Positions 34,469 through 44,590 are shown, counted from the stretch's first letter. The stretch: 64,000 bases of DNA from Branchiostoma floridae (GCF_000003815.2 NW_023365779.1:270839-334838), one strand, 5' to 3'. The notes: a model not told the origin generated them from the sequence alone. A program made the numbers and translations.

Positions 34469-34620
34469 TAAGCCTCAAGCATCAAACCTCTGAAATATTC
34501 CCGACTAACACACTCATCAAGAGGAGCAGGAGTGACAGGGTGTGCCAGCTGAAGAATATGGGAGACGTAGCGGAGATGAATTTTGAGGGAACGAAAATGC
34601 ATATTGCTTTGTCCTCAATG
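34469..34620. other. Unique non-coding sequence
   Basis: No gene or repeat recognised. Confidence 0.3.
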
Positions 34621-34624
34621 TCAG

Positions 34625-35100
34625 GTGAACTGGAAAGAGATATCTGAGTGCAGCAAGCGTTATATCCAGGCTCCGATATCCGTCTGTTCCACTCACTTGC
34701 CATACATTATCAGTTCAGTTCAGTTCATCCTCATATTCATAAGAGGTGCCACTAATAATATCAGACCATGCATCTCTGTCTCTCTATACCTGATATAATT
34801 ATTGTGTAATAAAGTCTGGTTGACTTTGTGATGAATTCTGACTTTGTGTTTAAATGGTGACAATATTTCTCAGTGCAAATTGCCACTACAAAGATAAGAA
34901 AAGACAAAATTGGTAAAAAGTTAAGCAAACGGAATATCCAAGCTCCGATATGCATCTGTTCCACACACTTGCCATACATCATACCTGATAAAGTTATTGT
35001 GTAATGGAGTCTGACTGATTGTTTGCATAATGGCACACATTTCTCAGTGCAAATTGCCACTACAAAAACCAGATAACAAAAGACAAAATTGGTAAAAGTT
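34625..35100. repeat. Two-copy tandem duplication (~270 bp)
   Basis: 'tatccaggctccgatatccgtctgttccactcacttgccatac ... ctcagtgcaaattgccactac' occurs at about 34,660-34,890 and again, diverged, at about 34,935-35,070. Overlapping open frames here are shadows of the duplication. Confidence 0.75.
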
Positions 35101-35279
35101 TGTGGATACGTTATAGTTATTTCAGCATAGATTTATCATCATGATAAAAACCTTCATCTGTGTTGGAAAATGACATTAGGAATGGAAACTCAACTTTACC
35201 GAACCAACACTTCACAGAATTTGGCACTTGCCTTGCCCAAATTTTGGAACCTAATGCCTTGCCTACCATATTATGAACA

Positions 35280-35525
35280 TGAGTGAGTTCGATTCCGGCT
35301 GTGTTGCTCACCCGACATGCATGCTACCGGAAAGGGTTGCAGTCCTTAGGACAGGACGTTAAGCCGTGGTCCATTGTTCATTGTGCTTGTCGAAAAGAGC
35401 TAGGGGAATTTCCCCGGTACAATGAACCTGTAAATACTGTACATAGCGTCTGTCCTCTCTGTCACGACCAGTGGAAGACTAGCTCTTCAGTGAGCTAAAA
35501 CTGGATCAAGATCACTTTCCTTTTT
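35280..35525 (+). mobile_element. SINE fragment, 5' truncated
   Basis: Starts within the B box (gagttcgattccgg) and then matches the SINE at 6,235-6,545 closely to 'gatcactttcctt'. The A box is absent. Confidence 0.85.
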
Positions 35526-35654
35526 TCATGAAATGACTCAACACAACTGTAACAATGATTTCATTAATATGCTAAATATCTATAACCATCACTGATGTTA
35601 CACTAATCAGAGTTATTGGATTGGACTGGATTAAACCGGCAGATGTTGAGAGGG

Positions 35655-35980
35655 CTGGCACCCGCACTGGGGAGAAACCCTGGTGTAACCATCCCATACA
35701 CGTACCCACACTGGGGAGAAACCCTGATATAAACATCCCATACACATACCCACACTGGGGAGAAACCCTGGTGAAACCATCACTTACTCACCCACTAACA
35801 CAAACACACTGGTGAGAAACCCTGATATAAACATCCCATACACGCACCCACACTGGGGAGAAACCCTGGTGTAACCATCACTTACTCACCCACTAACACA
35901 AACACACTGGTGAGAAACCCTGATATAAACATCCCATACATGCACCCACACTGGGGAGAAACCCTGGAATCATGCCAGTC
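35655..35980. repeat. ~48-bp tandem array, ~6-7 copies
   Basis: Units contain 'cccacactggggagaaaccc' followed by 'tggtgtaaccatc' or 'tgatataaacatcccataca'. Two alternating unit types (acacactggtgagaaaccc and cccacactggggagaaaccc) produce a higher-order pattern. Each unit encodes an HTGEKP-like string in one frame, but there are no zinc-finger Cys/His pairs. Confidence 0.92.
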
Positions 35981-36585
35981 ACTGTAGCATAATTTAGAAC
36001 ACGAGTTACAACACTGGAAGTTCTACTGCAGTACCAAGGAAAGCTGACAGGGGACCCAGAATCTTAGATTTCATTGATAGGGCAAGTCCTAAGTACATAT
36101 CAAATCTCATGACAACCCATCCATAGCTTCTTCAGTTACGCTTTTCATCCACACACACAACATAATGCTAATAAAAGCATAACTTTCTTGGCAAAGGTAA
36201 CAACAGTTCAAGCAAACAAATTGACCACATGTATAAACAACCTTACCTCTCTCATCGTTACCTAATTACCAATGCAAATTTATTGCCGAATGGCATAACT
36301 CTCACCAAGCCTGTACAGGTGTTCAATGACACCAATCCTTTATCAACCTTCTTGGGTTTGCTTAAGGAGCAGGTTTCACACTGGCACCTGTCTTAGCTAC
36401 TTCACACCTGTGTGCAAGTAATCAGTGCAAACTCTGCTTTCACACTGAACCAACTGTTAACACTGAGCAGCCTTCAACTGGTGTTAGGGGGTTCCTCAAG
36501 GGTTGGTGCTGGGCCCCTTGTTCTGAGCTTTTATCAGTAGAGGCAGACTTGTCTTTGCCTTCATCGCAAAACAAACCATGATTCT
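35981..36585. other. Intronic non-coding DNA downstream of ASIC exon
   Basis: No exon recognised. If the ASIC gene continues to lower coordinates this is intron. Confidence 0.4.
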
Positions 36586-36589
36586 AAGG

Positions 36590-37234
36590 CCATATGTAGG
36601 CAACTTGAAGGTTGTCTGAAGGTGATTTCAAGGTCATGTAAGGGCAGTTTGAAGGTCATGGGAATGTCAACTCAAAGACTTACCACACCAAGGTTCTACC
36701 TACCACACTTAAGCAGCAGGAAGGTTTGGGGTCAATGGGAGATCGAGTGATGGTCTTATGAGGGTCGTGTGAAGGTTCTTGTTTAAACTTACTACAGTGA
36801 AATTGAAGGTCGTGTGAATGTCATGTAAATGTCATGTGAAGGCCACATGAAGGTCGTGTCCAGACATACCACAGTAAAGTTGGCCAAGCAGCACTTGGTC
36901 CTGTGGTAGGTTTGGGGTTAGTGTGAAGGTCGTGTGAATGTTGTGTGAATGTCGTGTGAAGGTCATGTGAAGGTCACATGAAGGTCATGTCCAGACTTAC
37001 CATAGTGAAGTTTGCCCAGCTTCACTTGGTGCTGCGGTAGATTTAGAGTTAGTGTGAATGTTGTGTGAATGTCGTTTGAAGGTTGTGTGAAGGTCGTATG
37101 AAGGTCATGCCCAGACTTGTGAAGTTGGCCCAGCTGCACTTGGTCCCGCGGTGGGATTGGGGTTAGTGTGAAGGTCGTGTGAAGGTCGAGTGAATGTCGT
37201 GTGAATGTCGTGTGAAGGTCATGTCCAGACTTAC
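36590..37234. repeat. Intronic array copying the ASIC exon end and donor
   Basis: Two layers are visible: a ~10-bp theme ('gtgtgaaggtc / gtgtgaatgtc') and a larger block repeating the exon's last ~45 bases with the splice donor. Blocks at 37,100-37,150, 36,985-37,035 and 36,858-36,905 match 'cttaccacagtgaagtttgcccagctgcacttggtccc' in pieces. Donor-like ACTTAC (GTAAGT on the minus strand) recurs at 36,678-36,683, 36,787-36,792 and 36,995-37,000, and GTATGT at 36,864-36,869. The block near 37,110 has lost the donor by a short deletion. Confidence 0.88.
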
Positions 37235-37792
37235 CACAGTGAAGTTTGCCCAGCTGCACTTGGTCCCGCGGTAGCTGCACTCCAGCACCATGTCCTGGAT
37301 CTGGTGGGCCGTGCGGTTGTAGAACTCCTTCATGCTGAAGCTGTCCTTGTCCTTGGGCACGTAGCCGGGACCGAACTCCGCCAGCCGGCGAAGGGTCGAC
37401 AGGTGCTCGGGGTCAACGAACTCGGAGTGAGCCAGCTTCTTGTTCTCGTCGAGGATCTCCAGGGCGTGGCCGACCTGCCAGAGGTCGTCCTTGGTGACCT
37501 TGGAGAAGCGGAAGGGGTTCAGGTTACACATGGTGATGGCCGGGAAGTTCATCATCTGCGCCTCCAGCTCGTCGAGCTTGGTGACGCGCGGGTACGAGAG
37601 GTAGTACATCACGCGGTCGTAGCCGTTATACGACACCATCCCGAAGCAGACCAGGAAGGCAGCCGCCCACAGGAAGCGGCGGAACGAGAACGAGCCCTCC
37701 GTGAAGATGTGGCTGATGCCGTGCATCGTGGCGTTCCCCGCGAACACATTGATGTCGGACGGCTTCGGCTCGTTGTCCTCGTAACTCGACAT
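37235..37792 (-). CDS. Acid-sensing ion channel (ASIC), N-terminal coding exon
   Basis: Encodes the first 186 residues of a DEG/ENaC-family, ASIC-type proton-gated sodium channel subunit of the plasma membrane. Visible: gating motif His24-Gly25 within FAGNATMHGISHIF; first transmembrane helix about residues 38-58; VTKLDE at 70-75; FPAITMCNLN at 83-92 after the helix; EFYNRT at 156-161; Cys172 and Cys179 of the extracellular domain; N-glycosylation sequons at Asn159 and Asn183. The exon ends after Val186 at a consensus donor (GTAAGT, 37,229-37,234, minus strand), in phase 0, where ASIC proteins continue into the finger/palm region. The second helix, pore and selectivity filter must lie in exons at lower coordinates, which I could not find. 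GC content is far above the flanks. The start is the first ATG; the frame stays open 56 codons further upstream without another ATG. The family is certain from motifs; the subtype is not. Confidence 0.93.
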
Positions 37793-37986
37793 GCTGCCGG
37801 CCTCCCGGTAACGGTATCCGGGGCGGAATTCGGCGGGGTCGCGGAACTCGGCGGCGTTGATTCCGTATTGGGGCTCCAGCGTGGCGGTTGGACCGGCGCG
37901 AGAACCAGCGGGAAAAAACGGGCACGACTTTTTAGCGTCTGGTTTGGAGAGTGAAGCGGCTCACGTGGCCACAGGTGGATCCGAGA
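37793..37986 (-). other. Probable 5' UTR part of the ASIC exon
   Basis: On the minus strand a strong acceptor (TGTTGTTTCTTCTCCAG, AG at 37,987-37,988) defines a likely exon start at 37,986. An in-frame TGA (37,961-37,963) precedes the ATG by 57 codons, which supports translation starting at 37,792 if this whole segment is included. The 56 open codons between are GC-rich and read plausibly as protein (e.g. EFRDPAEFRPGYRYREAG just before the start), so an isoform using a more internal acceptor is possible. Confidence 0.6.
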
Positions 37987-39745
37987 CTGGAGAAGAAACA
38001 ACACCAGTTTATTTATGACAGAAATAAACAAATAAATAAGTAAACACCATATTTAGACAGAGGGTTAGGATTAGGGGATGGTTGTACTGGTGCAAAAACC
38101 AAGAAGGAAAACCAGGCACTGCTTAGCATATACTTGTGGACATGGGGTAACTTTTGGGCGCCTTCTGTGGTACAAAAACTACAGGTTGATTGTGAAAATT
38201 GGGAAGGAACAGCACCACATTTAGACGGAGAGTTGGGCGGTTACACTGGTGCAAAAATCAGGAAGGAAAAAATGGGCATGACTTTTAGGATCTGGCTAGG
38301 AGACGGAAGGAACTCTTTGGCTCAACTGACCACAAAACTGTAAAGAAATCCTAGACTCTGGGGAATGAATAACAGGACATTTCAATTGTTTTTTTTTTTT
38401 AAGATGATGGTTACACCAGTGCAAAAAACAGAAAGAAAAACAGTCACCATTTTTGGTGCCTGTCTTGCTTGGAGACAGGACGAGAATCATTTGGTTCATG
38501 AGGACACAAAACTGCGGAGAGATTCTATCCAATGGAAAATGAACAACATATCATTTCTACTGTGGCACTAATTATAAAGAAAGAAAATGAAATAAAAATG
38601 AGCAAAATCCAGGGACATTTTGGGGTCAAGTTTGCGGACACAGGACAATTTTCAATTGCCTTATGAGGTCATAGATACTGCTTGTAGACACTTTGGTAAG
38701 AAGAACATGACATTTTGATAAAGGCGGTAGAAGAAAAACGAAAAATGAAGATAAACAAAGAAAGTTGGGGCAATTTTTAGTATCTAGTTTGGACATGAAG
38801 TAAAATCATTTTGCTCACATGACCACAAAACTGCAAGTCAAACAATATGACATTCCAACAGAAAAAAAGAATTAAAAATGACGAAAAACTGGGTATGTTT
38901 TTTAAGCTAGTTTGGACATTGAGGAAGAATTGTTTTGTTCATGTGAACACAAAACTACAGGTTGATGGGAAATGCAGGGAACGAACAACATGACATTTTG
39001 ATGGAGGGAGTAAAAGAAGAGGAATATGAAAAATACAGAGCATGTTTTAGGGTCTAGTTTGGATACTTTAGGCTCATGCGGCCACAAAACTGCAGGTCGA
39101 TGGTAGACACAGGGAAGGAACAACATGGCATTTCAGCAGAGGCACTTCCAGGAAATAAACATTGACGCAAAATTTGATCACGTGGCCACAAAACGTCAGG
39201 TTGAACAATGCGACATTTAAACAGATTAGACCAAAAATGACTCAAATGGAGAATGTTTTCGGATCAAGTTTGGATGCAGAGGAAGATGTTTTGTTCACGT
39301 GGACACATAACTGCAGGTCCATGGTTGACACAGGGAACGAACAACATGATATTTTGATGGAGGGAGTAAAAGAAGAGGAATATGAAGAAATACAGAGCAT
39401 GTTTTAGGGTCTAGTTTAGACAAATTTTTTTTGTAGCAAGATGCTTTTGGCTCATGCGGACACAAAACTGCAGGTCGATGGGAGACACAGACAATGAACA
39501 ACATGGCATTTTGATGGAGGGGGTAAACGAAAATGAAGAAAAATGTTTTAGGGTCTAGTTTTTTTCGGAGCAAGATGCTTTTGGCTCATGTGGACACAAA
39601 ACAGAATGAAAATGAAGAAATACAGAGCATGTTTTAGGGTCTAGTTTGGATACTTTAGGCTCATGCGGACACAAAACTGCAGGTCGATGGTAGACACAGG
39701 GAACGACAACATGACATTTCAGCAGAGGCACTTCCAGCCGTAGGA
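37905..39745. repeat. Array seeded by the ASIC acceptor/exon edge (~120-150 bp)
   Basis: Units such as 'aaaaaatgggcatgactttt', 'aggatctggctaggagac' and 'ctgaccacaaaactg...gggaatgaataac' align to the exon/acceptor sequence at 37,905-38,030 ('aaaaaacgggcacgactttt', 'tagcgtctggtttggagag', 'cgtggccacaggtgg...gagaagaaacaac'). About 13 diverged copies run upstream of the gene. The polypyrimidine tract is copied (minus strand TGTTGTTCCTTCCC), but the AG is usually changed. Short open frames here are translated units. Confidence 0.85.
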
Positions 39746-39930
39746 AATAAATATTGATGCATCAACAGTATCGGGGACAGGCCTTCATCCGTCACTGTCG
39801 GCCCCACAGCGCAGCGAACGTTACGACGGATTATGGTCCCGCGATAATCGTGCGCCGCGGAGGCCACTTCTGGTGCCAGATTGTGGCGAAAGCTGCAGTG
39901 GGAGCGCCGAGCATTCATCTCGCCACAGGG
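39746..39930. other. GC-rich unique island between two arrays
   Basis: 'gtcactgtcggccccacagcgc', 'agcgaacgttacgacgg', 'cgcgataatcgtgcgccgcggaggcc'. High CpG, no coding signature. Arrays begin at both edges (left units end in 'gcagaggcacttccag', right units start 'tgctgtggtcgggaccagag'). If the ASIC transcript starts further upstream, this lies in its first intron and may be a regulatory element. Confidence 0.45.
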
Positions 39931-41470
39931 GTTTTATTTGCTGTGGTCGGGACCAGAGATAGCCTCCGAGCAGACTCTATGGTTCAGGCACTATAGTTCA
40001 GTGCAATGCAGCTCTATTATACATGGTTTCTACTGCACTCGGCTTGTTGTTGGGCCTTCCATATCAATCAGTTTCCAAAAATAATTTTCACATGCTGTGG
40101 TCGGGACCAGAGCTAGCGTCCGTACAGGCTCTGCAAGTCACTGGCGTTATATTTCAGTTCTGTTATACATGTTTTTTTCTACTGCAATCAGTTTGTAGTT
40201 GGGCCTGGCATGCGCATGTAGTAGAGTATTCCATCAGAAAAACAGCCTGAATTCTAGAGCCTGTTAGAGAATAGCATACTCTATCATTCAGGCTTTATAG
40301 AACAGTTCTATCATACATGATTTCTATAGCACTCAGTTTGTAGTTGGGCCTGGCAGTAGCATATTCCACAAAAAAACAGCCTAATTCCTAGAGCCTGGTG
40401 GACAAGCTAGCCTCCGAGCAGACTCTAGGATTCAGGCTTTTTATTTCAGTGCAATGCAGTTCTATAATTATACATGGTTTCTTCTACACTCAGTTTGTTG
40501 TGCAGTAGAATATTCCATCAGAAAAACAGGCTGAATTCTAGAGCCTGTTGGGTAAGCTAAACACAGGGAAGTGCAGACTCTATGATTCAGGCTTTATATT
40601 TTAGTGCAATGCAGTTCTATTATACATGGTTTTTACTTCCCTCGTTTTGTTGTCGGGCCTTCCACATCAAATAGTTTCCAAAAATAATTTCATCAAATTG
40701 GTAGAAGATAGGATATTGGAGATTTCTTTTTCACAACCAGAAGATCAGACTTTATATCTCAGTGCAGTTCTATTATACAATCATGGCTTAAGTCTTACTG
40801 CACTCAATTTGTTGTTGGGCCTGGCATGTGCAGTAGAATATTCCATCAGAAAAACAGGCTGAATTCTAGAGCCTGTTGGGTAAGGTAAACACAGGGAAGT
40901 GCAGGCTGTACGGTTCAGGCTGTAATGCAGTTCTACTCCACTGAATATTTTGTTGGGCCTGGCATGTGCAGTAAAAACAGAGGGCAATAGAACTCAATTA
41001 ATATTCCATCAGAAAAACAGCCTGATTCATAGCGTCTGTTCAAGAGGCTAGCAACAGGGAATAGCATGCTCTACGGGTCAGGCTTTTTTGAAATGATAAT
41101 TCAGTTACATTACACATGGTCACTATTGTGCACAGTTTGTTGTATCTAGGCCTGACGCATGTGCAAATGATAGAAACGGAGCACAATAGAATTGAACACA
41201 CCATAAAAAGCAGCCTGACAAATAGCGCCTGTAAGGGAGGCTACAGAGAGGGAATATCATGCTCTACGGGTCAGACTTTTTTTAAAGGTAATTCAGTCAT
41301 ATCACACTCGCCGGTTACTATTGCACTCAGTTTGTCGTATCAAATGTGCCTCGCATGTGTGCATATTATATATAGGCTGAAACAGAGTGCAGTAGAACTG
41401 AATACACCATAAGAAAAAGCCTGACCAATAGAGCCTGTAAGGGAGGCTAGGGAGAGGCATTACCTGAGTA
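39931..41470. repeat. Long-period array (~170-190 bp), ~8 copies
   Basis: Units share 'tctatggttcaggc', 'ttcagtgcaatgcagttctattatacatgg', 'cactcagtttgttgttgggcctggcatg', 'attccatcagaaaaacagcctg' and 'agagcctgt'. Divergence increases to the right. The array begins inside the island edge at 39,930. Confidence 0.9.
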
Positions 41471-41930
41471 CAGGACAGGAGAAACTGCCCCAAATTTCCG
41501 TGGATAACCCGTCCGAACAGCGGCACTACCTCTCCCCAGCACCTTACAGCCGAACTGGGGACGCATCACTTGATATTGTAATTCGAGCCCCCCGGGGGAG
41601 AACAGACCCAATGTACATACACAAGCGGGAATTCCCTAAAACGGCACGGCACAATTCTCATCATCCATGCACCACCAGATGGGGATAATAAGGAGCAAAG
41701 TTGGCTTACCTGACGGCGGAACAACTTTCCCTTTCGGTCGGAGCTTGAGTGGCCACACTGCACTGCTACAGTGTACTGCTACAAATGTGTCGAGTCGGGC
41801 TGCCACAGGAATCGCCACACGGCTGGTGCAGGGCCAGAGGAGGCGGCCAATGAGTGATCAGGATCAGAATTCCGGAGGTGTACCGCTCCGCAGTAAATCA
41901 GCTGGGTTCAGCACCAGTGTGGATCCAGAC
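41471..41930 (-). promoter_or_regulatory. Unique island; candidate 5' exon/promoter of ASIC
   Basis: GC-rich, unique, flanked by arrays on both sides. On the minus strand a consensus donor CAG/GTAAGC occurs (exon side ends at 41,710, intron from 41,709), the right polarity to splice to the acceptor at 37,987. A CCAAT box lies at 41,847-41,851 upstream of it. Open frames on both strands have no domain. The exon and promoter roles are inference from position and motifs only. Confidence 0.3.
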
Positions 41931-42245
41931 AGAAGCACACTCGCAGTGGTGATGGACCCGCAGTGGTGATGCACACTCGCAGTGGTGATGCACACTCGCA
42001 GTGGTGAAGGACCCGGCGGTGAGGTGCACAAGCAGTGGAGAAGAAACTCGTGCACTTGTAGTGCTGAGATACTCAGTGATGATGTACACTCGCAGTGGAG
42101 AGGGACAGTATACACACGCAGTGGTGATACACACTCACAGTGGAGACAAACCCTACAGGCTACACACACTCGCAGAGGAGAGAAGCCCTACACACTCACA
42201 ATGGAGAGAAACCCTACACATCCACAGTGGAGAGGGACCGGCAAA
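41931..42245. repeat. ~20-30-bp minisatellite with linker-like core
   Basis: Repeats of 'cacactcgcagtggtgatg' grade into 'cactcacaatggagagaaaccctacacatc'. The right-hand units read as HSGEKPY-like strings in one frame. The array is bounded by islands on both sides. Confidence 0.88.
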
Positions 42246-42480
42246 GTGAGGGGCCCAGTTGTACAGACGGGGCAACTGAGCTGCACAGTGTTGGGTGCTG
42301 AGACTCACAGTGGAGAGGGGCCCCACGATCGGAACCACCGGCGGGGAATGCGGAAGCAGGAGGCCTTCGCGAGGACTGCCGAGTGCTAACTGGGGGAGCG
42401 ATTGACGCTTTGGTGGTATCGGGCGAGATCGTGGTCCGATAAACGCGCGTCTCCCTCGTCATAAATCCACGCTGCTGCAC
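42246..42480. other. CpG-rich unique island
   Basis: 'cgatcggaaccaccggcgggg', 'cttcgcgaggactgccgag', 'tatcgggcgagatcgtgg', 'ataaacgcgcgtctccctcg'. No coding signature. It lies between two arrays, and its right edge 'gcacaggttcgcggacaataaacacggg' is the first unit of the next array. Confidence 0.45.
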
Positions 42481-43085
42481 AGGTTCGCGGACAATAAACA
42501 CGGGCAGAAACAATACTGTAATCCGTATCACACACACAACATTACATACAGGTCTGTGGACAATAAACACGGGCAGAAGCAACACAGTAAACTGTATCAC
42601 ACTCTGTATTCAGGCCCATGGGCAATAAACACGGGCAGAAACAACACAGTAACATGGTCCGCGGACAATAAACACGGGCAGAAACAACACAGTAAACTGT
42701 ATCACACACACAGGTCTGCGGACAATAAACAGGGGCAGAAACAACACAGTAATACGGTTCACATGGGCTGTATCAAACATTCAGGCCCATGGACATTAAA
42801 CATGGGCAGAAATAACACAGTAAACTGTTCCATACACACTATCCGGACAGCCCCATGGACAATAAACATGGGCATTGTAAACACAGTAAATTGTATGACA
42901 CCCTGTATCCAACATTCAGGCCCATGGACATTAAACATGGGCAGAAATAACACAGTAAACTGTTCCATACTCACTATCACACACACAGCCCCATGGACAA
43001 TAAACATGGGCATCGTGAACACAGTAAACTGTATCACACATGCTATATCACACAGACACACACAGGTCCATGGACACAGTAATTA
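42481..43085. repeat. ~56-60-bp tandem array, ~9 copies
   Basis: Unit: 'ccgcggacaataaacacggg', 'cagaaacaacacagtaaac', 'tgtatcacacacac'. Variation such as gtccgcgg/gcccatgg and gcagaaac/gcattgta alternates. Open frames of 100-176 codons arise from units without stops. Confidence 0.93.
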
Positions 43086-43335
43086 AATATGTTTCTCACA
43101 CACAGCATATACACCAGATTCATGGGTGCTAAACAGGGGCAGGTTAAAGTCAGTACAGAGGTGCATGGACAATACATGGCCAGCTTAAATACTCTATATC
43201 ATCCAAAGAGAGGCCTGGCAGAATGTCTCCTATCAGCCTTAAACTGAACTGCGTGATCCATGCTATCAGAGAAATCTGACCAGCTTTAAGAGACTCTTGA
43301 AGTAAAAGTTATTGACCAAAACGAACGAACACGGA
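43086..43335. other. Decaying array edge, non-coding
   Basis: Partial array units ('gattcatgggtgctaaacagg', 'ggtgcatggacaatacatgg') grade into unique sequence. No gene. Confidence 0.4.
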
Positions 43336-43582
43336 CTATGAACACTGAGCCATCTGCACCACTATATGTTTTGTACCATGTATGTATATAGGTTGATGAA
43401 TTTGTACCATGTAGTGATATAGGTTGATGAATCTAATAGTACTCAATGTAATCTGTATCTGTATTATATTTCCTCTGACCCTGACCTCCCTCATGACATC
43501 AATGAAAAGCGGCCTGCTGGCCGATTTGAGCTTCTCATGAATGAATAAAGGTTCAAACAAACAAACAAACAAACAAACACAC
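43336..43582 (+). mobile_element. LINE-type 3' end with (CAAA)n tail
   Basis: 'gaccctgacctccctcatgac', 'atgaaaagcggcctgctggcc', 'cttctcatgaatgaataaagg', then (caaa)n. This is the best-preserved copy of the 3' end also seen at 2,945, 4,978, 15,860 and 18,795. A short duplication 'accatgta..tataggttgatgaat' precedes it. No coding part is left. Confidence 0.7.
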
Positions 43583-43594
43583 TATCCTGTTCTT

Positions 43595-43640
43595 AAAAAT
43601 GACGGATATAGGTTACCCCGCGGATAAAGGTGAACTTAGT
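43595..43640. mobile_element. Palindromic MITE end fragment
   Basis: 'gacggatataggttaccccgcggataaaggtgaac' matches one end of the element at 14,088-14,288. Confidence 0.75.
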
Positions 43641-44590
43641 CTAGCATCACCCATCGGAGTAATGAGGCTGTTGTGCTAACCCTAACTCTAACAATGATCA
43701 ACTACTAGAATTATGCACTGCATGCCATACCATGAAATACTTGAGTTAGAGTTGTGACTATAATAACTACTATTTTGTATCATTAACATTATACTCATAT
43801 CCATCTTCATGTAAACTGTAATGAGCTGGAATCTGAATTTGATTATGCCTGTGCGCCAAAAAGTGATCAAATTACAGAAAAATGGACTGGGAAGAACAAC
43901 AGTGGGTCCATGAAACCCGACCCTGCCCAATCCTGCCGTTACCATGGTGACAGATGGGACGTCCCCTGGGCAGATTTACACATGAAGGGGGCATGTGGCC
44001 AGCATTTGTTGTAATCCTAGTACCATTGTTATTATTTATTATCCTTATGTTTATCATTGTTTCTATTGTTGTGTATGTTATCATTTGTATGGGAGGCAAC
44101 TAGAAAAGTTGTTCTCACCTGTTTTTACCTCCCCACCATTTTTGTTTGAGTACATGGTAAAGCTTGAATAAATAGAGGGGCCAGGAGATGCCATGTGGCA
44201 CCAGCTGGGCCTATGGCCTCGTGGGCCACGTCATTTCCTTATTTGTTTATCAGATTTTAGGGATAGAGGGCAGCTCTAATGCATTTTATTGGTTTTCGGT
44301 CATTTTAGAGTAAAAATAAAACAAGAGGACAAGATGAAAATCTGGGAGGAAAGTGTAATTCCAACTATAGTCACTCTCTGAAACTGTGGGTAACAAGGTG
44401 CAGACTTTCCCATAGGTTCTTTTTTCATGTAGATCTTCCAGTTATCATTGTATTAATCTAAAAACACATTTTATTTATCTATTTTATTCATTTCTTGGTT
44501 TGGCTGTTGAATCATGCGCTGGCAGGGCTGCCCAACTAGTAGCCTGTGGCTATTACATAGGGCTATCACATTAAATTGATATTGGCCTCA
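43641..44590. other. Unique stretch with X-box-like site
   Basis: No gene supported. GTTACCATGGTGAC at 43,938-43,951 is close to an RFX X-box and lies in GC-richer unique sequence (43,905-43,990). 44,160-44,400 is unique and may be conserved; no array structure is seen. Confidence 0.4.

Noticed and set aside
34140-34478. 112-codon minus-strand frame
   Set aside because: Lies within the Harbinger-type MITE and is AT-rich low-complexity sequence.
35640-35980. C2H2 zinc-finger gene suggested by HTGEKP strings
   Set aside because: Only the linker-like hexapeptide recurs; the Cys-x-Cys and His-x-His residues and a continuous frame are missing. Kept only as a repeat observation.
37205-37954. 249-codon plus-strand open frame opposite the ASIC exon
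   Set aside because: It is the antisense shadow of a GC-rich coding exon. The minus frame has clear ASIC motifs and splice sites; the plus frame has none.
42556-43086. 176-codon repetitive frame
   Set aside because: Array artefact with no conserved domain; the unit length varies and breaks periodicity at the protein level.
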